From NCBI GenBank assembly GCA_015486905.1, contig WFQV01000515.1:1-26550 (forward strand): a DNA stretch of 26,550 bases, read 5' to 3'. The position numbers and the translations under genes are program-made. The notes under the pieces are model-generated. The model was not told the origin of the DNA and made no database searches. It saw only the letters and a list, made by a program, of their open reading frames with translations. The stretch is from Melioribacteraceae bacterium. GTDB taxonomy: Bacteria > Bacteroidota > Ignavibacteria > Ignavibacteriales > Melioribacteraceae. Of the stretch, positions 8,791 to 17,301 are shown in pieces (position 1 is the stretch's first letter; each line of letters starts with the position of its first letter).

Positions 8791-9552
8791 TTAAAATGCC
8801 GCGTTCGGGATAGCGGCAAATTCGGTTCGTTCGAAACGTACGCCGAAAAAGGTTTCGAAGCCTTTAACTATAGAACTTCTTAACAAACGATAATCGACTT
8901 TTGAATTTAGTATTGTTTCTAATTCTATCGTCTTAGCCTCCATTTCTTCGGCTAAAGATTTTCTCGTACTTTCGTTAAGATTCAAATAATTTACCAGATT
9001 TCTGTGAAAGTCACCAACCAAAATAGAGCCGTGTTGCAAAATTGAATTAGCGTAAACTCTCTGTGCGCTACCGATTAATTTCTTACCTGCAAATTTCACT
9101 TCGTGGCGGGCTGTACTGTTGAAGCAAACCGCACCGGAGGGCTTTTTAAGGAGCGAGTGAAAATCGGGTTGAAGTTCCTCCAATTCAAGATTTTCAAATA
9201 TCGGGTGGAATATTTTAAGACCGCTAACCAGAGCTTGTGAAATTTTATTGTAAACTTCGTTCGGCTTTAATCCCAAAGATAACGGAGCCGTAAAAGAGTA
9301 AGTCAATTCATCGGCGTGTAAAATTGCCCGCCCACCGGTGGGACGTTTAACCAAATCAAGTCCGTCCGAAGCAATTTTTTCGATGTTCAAATCATACTCG
9401 GATTGATTGACGCCGAGTGAAATTGTAAAAGGTTTCCAACGGTAAAGTCTTAAATAAACTTCCTCCTCGCCGCAGATTTCGGCTAACTTTTTGTCAAAGT
9501 CCATATTGAACTTTCCGTTCTCGGCATTATGTTCTATTAAGTGCCAAATCAT
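8791..9552 (-). CDS. LipM-like octanoyltransferase (BPL/LplA/LipB fold)
   Basis: The 253-residue protein belongs to the biotin/lipoate ligase superfamily. RRPTGGRA-type residues (KRPTGGRAILH, 69-79) form the acyl-binding loop. The segment GAVCFN with GKKLIGSAQ and ILQHGSI (140-177) matches the Bacillus LipM pattern, including a cysteine (C143) at the acyl-enzyme position, which LplA ligases lack, and a lysine (K157/K158) before IGSAQ. It most likely transfers octanoyl from acyl-ACP to GcvH or an E2 domain. LipL amidotransferase is the main alternative. The ATG overlaps the lpxA stop as ATGA, an unusual place for a lipoate gene, though both enzymes take acyl chains from acyl-ACP. A 30-base gap precedes the propeller gene. 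Confidence 0.8.
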   Translation of the reverse strand: MIWHLIEHNAENGKFNMDFDKKLAEICGEEEVYLRLYRWKPFTISLGVNQSEYDLNIEKIASDGLDLVKRPTGGRAILHADELTYSFTAPLSLGLKPNEVYNKISQALVSGLKIFHPIFENLELEELQPDFHSLLKKPSGAVCFNSTARHEVKFAGKKLIGSAQRVYANSILQHGSILVGDFHRNLVNYLNLNESTRKSLAEEMEAKTIELETILNSKVDYRLLRSSIVKGFETFFGVRFERTEFAAIPNAAF

Positions 9553-10325
9553 GCTTTAATTAACGTTCTGTTACTCTTTTCCAAAAATTCAAGTATTTCG
9601 CGAACATCTTTGCTATCGGAGAAATCGTGTGCTATTTTTTCTTTTGCCTCGGAGAGATTCAATCCGGAATTAAACAAAATTTTGTAAGCGTTTTTAATAT
9701 TGTAAATCCTTTCATTCGAAAAGCCCCGCCTTCGCAAGCCAATTACGTTAAGCCCCATGTAGCGTAAGGGTTCGTTTGCCGCAAGAATAAAGGGGGGAAT
9801 ATCCACAGTTACTCTAAAGCCTCCGCCAACCATTACGTGCTTTCCTATTTTCACAAATTGGTGAATTGGAGTTGCACCTCCGATAATTACCCAATCCTCC
9901 ATCTCTACATGCCCGCCAATTTGTACGGTGTTGGCAATAATGCAATTGTCGCCTATTACGCAGTCGTGAGCTACGTGAGCGTAAGCCATTATTAAACAGT
10001 TCTCACCGATTTTTGAAAACCCTGTTTCCGCCGTACCCCTGTGCAATGTAACGAACTCACGTATCGTTGTACCGTCACCGATGTAGAACAGAGTTTTCTC
10101 ATCACCGAATTTCAAATCCTGCGGAACATTGGCAACCGAAACACCTTGGAATATTTTTACGTTGTTACCTATCCGTGCACCGTCGTAAACTACGGAGTGG
10201 GGACCAACCACACTATTGTCGCCAATTACAACATCGTCGTAAATAACAGCGTAGGGCTCTATCTTTACGTTCTCACCCAATTCGGCTTTTGAACTAACGA
10301 CAGCGGTAGGATGAATATCAATCAT
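9549..10325 (-). CDS. lpxA: Acyl-ACP--UDP-N-acetylglucosamine O-acyltransferase
   Basis: LpxA performs the first step of lipid A synthesis, adding a 3-hydroxyacyl chain to UDP-GlcNAc in the cytoplasm. The protein has 258 residues from the chosen ATG at 10325 (MIDIHPTAVV, the usual family start). A longer frame to 10358 would run further into lpxC-fabZ. Left-handed beta-helix hexapeptides fill residues 5-185. MAYAHVAHDC (113-122) holds the catalytic-base histidine H120 and its neighbour H117. The C-terminal helical domain (about 195-258) has the family signature LRYMGLNVIGLRRRGF. The start overlaps the lpxC-fabZ stop by 8 bases and the stop overlaps the next gene as ATGA. Confidence 0.95.
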   Translation of the reverse strand: MIDIHPTAVVSSKAELGENVKIEPYAVIYDDVVIGDNSVVGPHSVVYDGARIGNNVKIFQGVSVANVPQDLKFGDEKTLFYIGDGTTIREFVTLHRGTAETGFSKIGENCLIMAYAHVAHDCVIGDNCIIANTVQIGGHVEMEDWVIIGGATPIHQFVKIGKHVMVGGGFRVTVDIPPFILAANEPLRYMGLNVIGLRRRGFSNERIYNIKNAYKILFNSGLNLSEAKEKIAHDFSDSKDVREILEFLEKSNRTLIKA

Positions 10326-11742
10326 TTTTTGTCTCTCCGGGTTTCGTTTCCCTGTCAATTACGGCAGCGGTCAAATCGGCTTCCGCAACAAGATTGTTTC
10401 CCACATAAGCTTTACCTCTAATTACAACCACTTTGCTTTTTTTCGCTACAAGTTCGGCCTCCAAAGTTAATTGGTCGCCCGGTAGAACAGGCTTGCGAAA
10501 CTTTGCGTTATTAATTCCCATGAAATAAACCAATTTGCTTGAGGGGTCGAAGTAAGAATTCAGCATTAAAATTCCTCCTGTCTGAGCCATCGCTTCAATA
10601 ATCAAAACACCGGGCATTACAGGTTGACCAGGGAAATGCCCTTGAAAGAAAGGCTCGTTAACAGTAACCGATTTTATTCCAATCACTTTCTTGTCCAATT
10701 CCAAGTGAATTATTTTATCGACTAAGAGGAAAGGGTAACGGTGAGGAAGAATTCTCATTATTGCGTTTGTATCGAAAACAACACCTTCTTTCTTGATGTG
10801 CTGGTATTTTTTCTCCAATCTTTTTTGGTGGTACAGCTGACGGATTTTTTTTGCAAATTCAACATTTGCGAAATGTCCCGGTCGAGCGGCTAATATTTGA
10901 GCCTTAAGCGGAGCGCCTATCAACGCCAAATCCCCAAGCATATCCAATAATTTGTGTCTAACGGGTTCGTTTTTAAACCTAAGCGATTTATCGTTCAGGA
11001 AGCCGGAAGGTCCGACGGTTATTTTCGTTTTAAGTCCTAACTTTTCACTTAGCTTGTCAAGTTCCGTTTGGGACAATTTATGGTCAACAATAACAACAGC
11101 GTTATCCAAATTTCCACCTTTAATTAAACCTTGGTCGGCAAGCATTTCCACTTCGCTAAGGAAAGCGAAAGTACGGCAGGGAGCGAATTCATCGACAAAT
11201 TCTTTCTCCAAATCGAACAAGCCTGTGTGCTGGCTTCCCAAAGCAGGGTTTTGGTAATCCACCATTACGGTAATTCGAAAACCGTCCAATGGCAGAGCCA
11301 CTATGTCTATCTGCTTCTCTTCGTTGTGGTACATTACGGTCTTGTCGATAATCAAATAATCTTTCGGTTCGTCTTGGGTTGTAAATCCTGCTTCCAAAAG
11401 TTTTTCGACGTAGAGTTTTGCACTGCCATCTCCAATCGGCGGTTCAATTCCGTCTATTTCAATTATTATGTTGTCGATTTGTAAACCTACTACGGCGGCA
11501 AGAACGTGCTCAACCGTGTGGACTTTAGCGTCGCCAATTCCCAAGGTTGTACCGCGGGAAACGTCCACAACAAATTCCGCCAAAGCGGGTATCTCGGGAT
11601 TTCCTCCCAAATCGGTTCTGACAAATCTAATGCCCGAATTTGCCGGTGCCGGTTTGAAAGTCATTGTACATTCTGCACCTGTGTGCAAACCAATGCCGGA
11701 AATTGAAACCGGCTTGGCGATGGTTCTTTGAAGTTCTAACAT
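10318..11742 (-). CDS. lpxC-fabZ: Bifunctional LpxC deacetylase / FabZ dehydratase fusion
   Basis: The N-terminal part (1-305) is LpxC, the zinc deacetylase committing step of lipid A synthesis. HTVEH (75-79) and HKLLD (263-267) provide zinc ligands H79, H263 and D267; RPGH (287-290) gives the active-site histidine. The C-terminal part (about 325-474) is FabZ, 3-hydroxyacyl-ACP dehydratase: LPHRYPFLLVD (332-342), QGHFPG (367-372) and the helix containing E383. A charged linker (300-322) joins them. The two domains compete for the same hydroxyacyl-ACP pool, which may explain the fusion. Such fusions are known in Bacteroidetes and relatives. The ATG overlaps the lpxD stop as TAATG. All catalytic residues I can check are present. 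Confidence 0.96.
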   Translation of the reverse strand: MLELQRTIAKPVSISGIGLHTGAECTMTFKPAPANSGIRFVRTDLGGNPEIPALAEFVVDVSRGTTLGIGDAKVHTVEHVLAAVVGLQIDNIIIEIDGIEPPIGDGSAKLYVEKLLEAGFTTQDEPKDYLIIDKTVMYHNEEKQIDIVALPLDGFRITVMVDYQNPALGSQHTGLFDLEKEFVDEFAPCRTFAFLSEVEMLADQGLIKGGNLDNAVVIVDHKLSQTELDKLSEKLGLKTKITVGPSGFLNDKSLRFKNEPVRHKLLDMLGDLALIGAPLKAQILAARPGHFANVEFAKKIRQLYHQKRLEKKYQHIKKEGVVFDTNAIMRILPHRYPFLLVDKIIHLELDKKVIGIKSVTVNEPFFQGHFPGQPVMPGVLIIEAMAQTGGILMLNSYFDPSSKLVYFMGINNAKFRKPVLPGDQLTLEAELVAKKSKVVVIRGKAYVGNNLVAEADLTAAVIDRETKPGETKND

Positions 11743-12788
11743 TATTTCACCTTATTCAATTTTTCTTCAAGCTCAAGAATTCTTTTCTCCAATTCTTTAA
11801 TTTTTTTACTGTATTCAGGTAAGCTGCGAATATGTGATTCTAATCTCAAACTTTGTCCCCATTCCTTTGCAGGGTAGCCGAAATATTTGCCGGGTTTGGT
11901 TAAAGATTTGGAAACGCCCGATTGTGCACCGATAATAACTCCGTCGGTCAATTCAAGATGACCGGCAATTCCAACCTGCCCGGCAATTATGCTGTGCTTA
12001 CCTATTTTAGTACTTCCCGAAACGCCGGACTGACCGGACATCACCGTGTGCTCGCCTATTTGTACGTTGTGCCCTACCTGAACGAGGTTGTCTATTTTAA
12101 CGCCGTCTCCTATTCTCGTAGCGCCTATTGCGGCTCTATCCACAGATACGTTGGAGCCCAACTCTACATCGTTGCCTATTTCAACCCGCCCTATTTGTGG
12201 GACTTTCCGGTAAATGCCTTCTTCGTCAGGCGTAAATCCGAAGCCGTCCGAACCAATCACCGTACCGGGATGAATTATTACTCTGTCTCCCAAAATACAC
12301 TCCTCGCGAATCGTAACGTTAGGGTAAATCAAACAGTCCTTTCCTATCTTCACATTTTCCATTAACACAGTATTGTGGAGAATAATCGTGTTGTCACCAA
12401 TCTCACAGTTTTCGGATACGACAACATTTTTACCGAGTGTAACATTTTCACCTATTTTTGCCGAGGGGTCAATTTGAGCCGTGGAGTCTATTCCTTTAAA
12501 TTTAATTTTAGGTGCAAAATATTTAATTACAATTTCCTGAACAGCTTCGTTGGGTTTTTCGGTTACAATGTAAGTAAGGTCTTCCCTGCTACGTTTAAAA
12601 TCCGGTTTTACAATTATCACAGAAGCTTTTGTAGAGTCAAAATATTTTTCGTAGTGAGGGAGGTAGAGAAAGGTAAGGTCGCCCGCATGTGCTTCATCAA
12701 TTCTTGCCACACTTGAGAAAGTAGCATTGTCGTTTCCAAATATTTCGCCGCCGAAAAGTTCGGCGGCTTCTTTTACTTTTATTTCCAT
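11742..12788 (-). CDS. lpxD: UDP-3-O-acylglucosamine N-acyltransferase
   Basis: LpxD adds the second hydroxyacyl chain, to the 2-amino group made by LpxC. The 348 residues comprise the N-terminal uridine-binding domain (1-100, with AGDLTFLYLPHYEKY), a hexapeptide beta-helix (105-290) with the catalytic histidine H240 in VQVGHNVQIG, and a C-terminal coiled helix (about 322-348, EYSKKIKELEKRILELEEKL). The length fits the family. It follows ompH-1 by 6 bases and overlaps lpxC-fabZ by one base. The catalytic order D-C-A is encoded in consecutive genes, so the whole early pathway is co-expressed. Confidence 0.96.
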   Translation of the reverse strand: MEIKVKEAAELFGGEIFGNDNATFSSVARIDEAHAGDLTFLYLPHYEKYFDSTKASVIIVKPDFKRSREDLTYIVTEKPNEAVQEIVIKYFAPKIKFKGIDSTAQIDPSAKIGENVTLGKNVVVSENCEIGDNTIILHNTVLMENVKIGKDCLIYPNVTIREECILGDRVIIHPGTVIGSDGFGFTPDEEGIYRKVPQIGRVEIGNDVELGSNVSVDRAAIGATRIGDGVKIDNLVQVGHNVQIGEHTVMSGQSGVSGSTKIGKHSIIAGQVGIAGHLELTDGVIIGAQSGVSKSLTKPGKYFGYPAKEWGQSLRLESHIRSLPEYSKKIKELEKRILELEEKLNKVK

Positions 12789-12794
12789 TCGACG

Positions 12795-13310
12795 TCATTT
12801 CAATAGTTTGTCTAAAACAAGGTTAGTAATATCATATTTTTCTTTTGCATAAAGAAAGAGAATATCTCCGCTGCGGTCAAAAACAAAGTCGAGGTCTTGC
12901 TCCTTCGCCACTTCTTGAATAGCATTAAATATTTTGTTCTGAACCGGTTTCATTAACTCATCTTCTTTTTTGAAAAGCTCACCGTTAGCGCCGAATTTCT
13001 TTTGCCTGAAGTCGGAAATTTTATTTTCCAATGTAACCAATTCCTTTTCAACTTCCGCTCTCCTGCTGGGACTCATAGTCAGTTTTTTCTTTTGGTAATC
13101 GTCGTATTTCGTTTTCCATTCCTTTTTGATTTTCTTCAGTTCGTCCTGCCATTCTTGGATTTGATTATCCAGCTTCTTTTGGGCGTCCTGTGCATCCGGC
13201 AACTTTTTCATTATCGTATCGGAATCGATGTAACCGATTTTCAGTTGAGCCGAGATTTGAAGAGCGCCGGCAAAAATAAAAACAATTGCGAAGACAAATA
13301 TTTTTTTCAT
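12795..13310 (-). CDS. OmpH/Skp family periplasmic chaperone, copy 1
   Basis: Skp/OmpH proteins hold unfolded outer-membrane proteins in the periplasm before BamA inserts them. The 171-residue protein has a signal peptide (1-21, cleavage near ISA/QL), then the core strand LKIGYIDSDTIM, and a long charged coiled-coil (about 40-120) typical of the tentacle helices. It ends with a strand region FVFDRSGDILFLYA. GAGGT lies about 8 bases before the ATG, 12 bases after the stop of copy 2. The similarity to copy 2 at both ends indicates an old tandem duplication. Confidence 0.92.
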   Translation of the reverse strand: MKKIFVFAIVFIFAGALQISAQLKIGYIDSDTIMKKLPDAQDAQKKLDNQIQEWQDELKKIKKEWKTKYDDYQKKKLTMSPSRRAEVEKELVTLENKISDFRQKKFGANGELFKKEDELMKPVQNKIFNAIQEVAKEQDLDFVFDRSGDILFLYAKEKYDITNLVLDKLLK

Positions 13311-13322
13311 TTTAATTTACCT

Positions 13323-13850
13323 CTAATATTTTCCTCTTTTTAATCTGTCCAACACTTTGTAAGTAATATCGTATTGGTCATCGGCATAAAGCAGAAGAAC
13401 GTCGCCGCTTTTGTCGAAAACAAAATTCATTTTTTCTTCATGTGCAACAGCCTTAATTGCTTTCAATATTTTCGCTTTTACCGGTCCGAGCAATTCTTCC
13501 TGTTTGGTAAAATATTCGCCGTTAGGCTGTCCGAATTTTGCCTGTCGAAATTGATTGATTTTTTGGTCCATTTCAACCAGACTTTGCTGAACTTGTTTTT
13601 GCTTTGCAGGGGTCATTGTAGCCCCTTGCTGTTGGAATTTTGCATACTGGTTTTGTAAGTCCTTAGTCATGCTGTCTATTTGAGTTTGCCATTTCTTTGC
13701 CAAAGCATCCAAATCGCTTTGTGCTTTAATGGCTTCTGAGAACTGCAGCAGAATTGCTTGAGAATTAACGTACCCGATTTTCAGTCTTTTTTGTGCAAAG
13801 ACGTTCATTCCAAGGAACATCGCCAAAGAAAATATAAGTAACTTTTTCAC
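13323..13850 (-). CDS. OmpH/Skp family periplasmic chaperone, copy 2
   Basis: This is the paralogue of the neighbouring OmpH gene. I chose the GTG at 13850, which puts a signal peptide at the N-terminus (VKKLLIFSLAMFLGMNVFAQ, cleavage near FA/Q) with GAGGT about 6 bases upstream. The longer frame to 13976 reads back into bamA and has no signal peptide at its start. The mature part of the 175-residue product begins RLKIGYVNSQ, continues with a glutamine-rich coiled-coil and ends with FVFDKSGDVLLLYA, matching copy 1. It lies 37 bases after bamA, so chaperone and insertase are co-transcribed. Confidence 0.92.
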   Translation of the reverse strand: MKKLLIFSLAMFLGMNVFAQKRLKIGYVNSQAILLQFSEAIKAQSDLDALAKKWQTQIDSMTKDLQNQYAKFQQQGATMTPAKQKQVQQSLVEMDQKINQFRQAKFGQPNGEYFTKQEELLGPVKAKILKAIKAVAHEEKMNFVFDKSGDVLLLYADDQYDITYKVLDRLKRGKY

Positions 13851-13887
13851 TTTTAACCTCGTTATTATTAAATAATAAATTAAATTG

Positions 13888-16386
13888 TCAAAATCCACGG
13901 CCAAACTGGAAATGGAAAAGCCATGCCGGGTTTTTCCCGTCCACGCTTTTACGATCGAAGCCGTAACCGAAATCAAATCCTATTAAGCCAAGTGGATTAA
14001 TTAAAATTCTTGCTCCTACCCCGACGGATTTCTTCAAATCGAAAATATCCGTTTGCTGAAGATTGTAAAAGACGTTACCCGCTTCGGCAAAGACGAGGAA
14101 ATAGATTGGCATCGGTTCCAAAGTGGCTGCGGCTCTTATTTCCGCAGTGTACTTAGCCATAACACGTCCGCCTATTACATCGCCGTTACTATTGCGTGGT
14201 CCGACCGTCCTATCGTCGTAGCCTCGTAAAGGAGTGGTTGAAATAATCAATCCGTTCCCGCCCATAAAATAATACTCAAACGGGTTAATGGGCGTACCGG
14301 CTTTTAATTCTTTAATGTAGCCGAATTCCACATCCGTGTAAAAAGTAAGTCTGTTCGTATGAAACAATTGTTTGTAAAATTGGCTTTTGAAATCCATTTT
14401 GTAATAATCCACATTACCCGGTAGGAAAGGTCCGCCGGAGAGTTCCGAAATAAAAGAAACCTTAGAGCCCCTCGAAGGGAAAATGGGATTGTCGATGTCC
14501 GTTCTCGAAAGTGTAAATCCGAGAGTGTACTGCCGGGAGAGTCCCTCGGCATAAAAATTTCCACCATTAATAATATCATTGTATTGAAAGCGCGCAAGCC
14601 CTTGAATGTAGAAGAAATCGTCAGGCCATTTTAAGCGGCGTCCCACTTTAAACGAACCGCCCGTTTGACGCATATCGTAAAAATATCGCTGGCGAGTGTC
14701 GAACACTTCGAAGCCCACCAGGGTTGGAGTGTCCATGAACCAAGGCTCCGTAAAACCGAGGGTTAATGTTCTGTAATAATTACCCACGCCGAACTGCCAG
14801 TTGAAATTAAGAATCTGTCCGCCACCCATTTTGAAAGGATGCGCGAGTGAAAAGTTAGTAAGCGTAACACCGATGGAGCCGCTGAAGCCGAAACTACCGG
14901 AGTATCCTACGGAAGCATTTAAATAATCGCTCGATTTTTCTTCTACGTTGTAAACAAGATTTACCGTACTGTCGTTAGCAGGGTGATAATCCACACCTTT
15001 TTGGTAAAGTTTTTCCACATTAAAATATTTGAGATTAGCCAACTGCTGAATACTGCGGAAAATGTCGCCACGACTAAAATAACTGCCCGGTACGGTGTAA
15101 AGCTCACGGCGTATTACCTTGTCCATAGTTTTGGTATTACCGGTTATTTTCACATCGCCGATTTTAAATCTTCTACCCTCATGAATCGTGATGTGAATAT
15201 CGACGGAATCGTCGTCAATCTTTTCCTCCGAGGTTTCCAATCTAAAGCCCAAATAACCGTCGTTTTGGAAAAGCGAGGAAACGTCGTTCTGGCTTTTGTT
15301 GAAATGGAGATTCTGGTTAAACTTCTCGTAATTATAAATATCTCCTTTTTTAAAATCCAACCTGGCGTTCAGAACTTTGTCCGGGTAAACCGTATTCCCT
15401 TCCCACGTAATATTACGCACTCTGTATTGCGGTCCTTCGTAAACCGAAATAAGAATGGTCATCTTGCTTTTGTCTCTCGAGTAAATAAGCGAGTCGCCGA
15501 GAATAGTAAAATCCCGGTAACCGTTCTTTCTGTAGAAATTCACAAGCAGTTCTTTGTCCTTTTCAAAATCGTCTCTTTTAAATTTTGCACTGCTCCAAAA
15601 TTTCCACCATTTGGATTCTTCGGTATTGTCAAATTGGCTTTTTAGCTTGTCGTCGTCAAAGGCTTTGTTGCCGATAAACTTAATGTGTGCAACGGTTACT
15701 TCCTCCCCTTCTTTAATTCTGAAAAGGAGAAGGATTCTGTGTTTAATTTTCGCAATAATATTTACTCTGGCATTAGGGTCGTAATCATACTGAGTTTGGT
15801 ACTCATCCGAATAATTTTTAATATTATGCCAAGTAACGGTAACTTTATCGCTGGAAGTATCGGCACGATCGAAAGCAAATCTCACGGGAGTTATTTGTGC
15901 ATTTAAATAACCTTTGTCCTCGTAAAGTTTTTTAATTTTCCTTTTAACGTCAAAGATCTCTTGCGGAGTTAGGATTTGCCCCCTCACAAAAGTCATTTTC
16001 CCTTTAATATCGTCCTCGGAAATTTCATCTTCACCTTCAACTTCCGCGGTCTCTATTCGCGGATATTCCTTCACTTTAATGAGTAGGAATATTCCGTTGT
16101 TAATCTTCTTGTCAATAATAAGTTGAATATCGGAAAATATTTTCAAACCCCAGAGACGTTTAATGACTTCAATTGTTTTGTCACCGGGTACTTGAATTTC
16201 GTCGTTCACCTTTAAGCCGCTGTTAGCAATAATTGTAGAGGGGTCGGCTGATTTACTCCCTTCAACGCTAATACCCAAAATGCGGTAAGTCTCTTTTGCA
16301 GTTTGAGCAAAGGAATTAACGGAAAGAAATAAAACAAAAATCAGGCTTATTACAAGCCCTTTATTAGGAATGTTTTTTACGAGCAT
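13888..16386 (-). CDS. bamA: Outer-membrane protein assembly factor BamA
   Basis: BamA is the Omp85-family insertase of the BAM complex. The ATG at 16386 gives 832 residues with a signal peptide ending near SFA/Q (28). A longer frame to 16449 would prefix 21 residues, hiding the signal. Five POTRA repeats are expected over about 33-430; signs include TYRILGISVEGSK, the IAHIKFIGN-like VAHIKFIGNKAF and GRRFKIGDVKITGNT. The remainder is a beta-barrel with GGNGLIISTTPLRGYDD, the loop-6 region carrying the RGYDD form of the conserved RGF motif. The last residue is an aromatic Phe (FQFGRGF), the usual barrel-terminal signal. The start overlaps the uppS 3' end by 23 bases, with AGGTT about 11 bases upstream. 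Confidence 0.95.
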   Translation of the reverse strand: MLVKNIPNKGLVISLIFVLFLSVNSFAQTAKETYRILGISVEGSKSADPSTIIANSGLKVNDEIQVPGDKTIEVIKRLWGLKIFSDIQLIIDKKINNGIFLLIKVKEYPRIETAEVEGEDEISEDDIKGKMTFVRGQILTPQEIFDVKRKIKKLYEDKGYLNAQITPVRFAFDRADTSSDKVTVTWHNIKNYSDEYQTQYDYDPNARVNIIAKIKHRILLLFRIKEGEEVTVAHIKFIGNKAFDDDKLKSQFDNTEESKWWKFWSSAKFKRDDFEKDKELLVNFYRKNGYRDFTILGDSLIYSRDKSKMTILISVYEGPQYRVRNITWEGNTVYPDKVLNARLDFKKGDIYNYEKFNQNLHFNKSQNDVSSLFQNDGYLGFRLETSEEKIDDDSVDIHITIHEGRRFKIGDVKITGNTKTMDKVIRRELYTVPGSYFSRGDIFRSIQQLANLKYFNVEKLYQKGVDYHPANDSTVNLVYNVEEKSSDYLNASVGYSGSFGFSGSIGVTLTNFSLAHPFKMGGGQILNFNWQFGVGNYYRTLTLGFTEPWFMDTPTLVGFEVFDTRQRYFYDMRQTGGSFKVGRRLKWPDDFFYIQGLARFQYNDIINGGNFYAEGLSRQYTLGFTLSRTDIDNPIFPSRGSKVSFISELSGGPFLPGNVDYYKMDFKSQFYKQLFHTNRLTFYTDVEFGYIKELKAGTPINPFEYYFMGGNGLIISTTPLRGYDDRTVGPRNSNGDVIGGRVMAKYTAEIRAAATLEPMPIYFLVFAEAGNVFYNLQQTDIFDLKKSVGVGARILINPLGLIGFDFGYGFDRKSVDGKNPAWLFHFQFGRGF

Positions 16387-17158
16387 TACTTTTTTTAACC
16401 TGTTCACTAATAAGACCAAATCTTCTCTCTCTCTTTTGGTAATCTTCAATAGCTAATAATAAATTTTTATATTTGAAATCGGGCCAGAGGACTTTTGTCA
16501 CGTAAATTTCCGAATAAGCAATTTGCCACAGTAAGTAATTGCTAACTCTCAACTCTCCCCCGCTGCGGATCAGCAAATCGGGGTCCGGGAAATCGCGCGT
16601 TTGCAGATGAGAAGAAAATAGTTCTTCGTTAACATCCTCCAACGAAATTTTACCTTCGGCATAATCCCGAACAATTTCTTTTACAGCTTCTAATATTTCC
16701 CATCTGCCGCTGTAACTAAGAGCTAAGTTTAAGTTCAATCCCGTGTTGTTTTTTGTTCTCTCCACGGCCTGCTTTAATTCGTTTTGTACAACCTCCGGCA
16801 AATGTGAAAAATCACCAATCATTCTCAATCTTACATTATTGGCATTAAGTTCGTCCGTTTCGTTTTGTAAACTTTTAACAATCAATCTCATTAATGTGGA
16901 AACTTCGTCCTTAGGACGTTTCCAATTTTCCGTAGAAAATGTGTAAAGTGTGAGATACTTAATTCCCAACTCAGCCGAAAGCTTCACAACTTTACGAACC
17001 GTTTCCACACCCCGACGATGGCCCGCAACTCTCGGCAGCCCTTTCTTCCTTGCCCACCGACCGTTTCCATCCATTATTATTGCAAGGTGAACGGGGATTT
17101 TACCATTTTTCTTAAGTTTTTTTAATAATTGATTATCGGCTTTACCTAACTTTAGCAC
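16364..17158 (-). CDS. uppS: Isoprenyl transferase (undecaprenyl diphosphate synthase)
   Basis: UppS is a cis-prenyltransferase making the C55 lipid carrier for peptidoglycan and O-antigen. The 264-residue product has MDGNGRWA (29-36) with the catalytic aspartate D30, GHRRG (46-50), the TENWKRP segment (77-82) and DLLIRSGGELRVSN (194-207). The start is GTG (17158) with GGAAA about 8 bases upstream; an ATG ten bases upstream is out of frame and quickly stops. It is the first gene of the envelope operon, about 110 bases downstream of a candidate promoter with a perfect TTGACA box. Head-to-tail uppS-bamA-ompH order is known from Bacteroidetes. Confidence 0.95.
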   Translation of the reverse strand: MLKLGKADNQLLKKLKKNGKIPVHLAIIMDGNGRWARKKGLPRVAGHRRGVETVRKVVKLSAELGIKYLTLYTFSTENWKRPKDEVSTLMRLIVKSLQNETDELNANNVRLRMIGDFSHLPEVVQNELKQAVERTKNNTGLNLNLALSYSGRWEILEAVKEIVRDYAEGKISLEDVNEELFSSHLQTRDFPDPDLLIRSGGELRVSNYLLWQIAYSEIYVTKVLWPDFKYKNLLLAIEDYQKRERRFGLISEQVKKSNARKKHS

Positions 17159-17265
17159 AATGTTTCCATTAAATTCTAAATAGACTTACTAAAATAAACT
17201 ACCACCTTCTAAATATCAAGAAAGCTGAGAATTGCTTAATTCCTTCATTTTAAAGGAACGGTTTC

Positions 17266-17296
17266 ATTTTACAACTTAAATCGATTTTTGTGTCAA
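17266..17296 (-). promoter_or_regulatory. Candidate promoter of the uppS-tamB envelope operon
   Basis: On the minus strand a perfect -35 TTGACA (17296-17291) is followed after 19 bases by TAAAAT (17271-17266), five of six to the -10 consensus. The spacing is long; TGTAAA with 17 bases is an alternative. A 6-base inverted repeat TTCCTT/AAGGAA (17240-17258) lies downstream in the leader. No terminator separates this site from the gene upstream, so readthrough from the lexA operon is possible. Confidence 0.5.
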
Positions 17297-17301
17297 ATAA
17301 T

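Noticed and set aside
14983..15645. 220-codon plus-strand frame
   Set aside because: It is antisense to bamA POTRA-coding sequence and has no recognisable domain.
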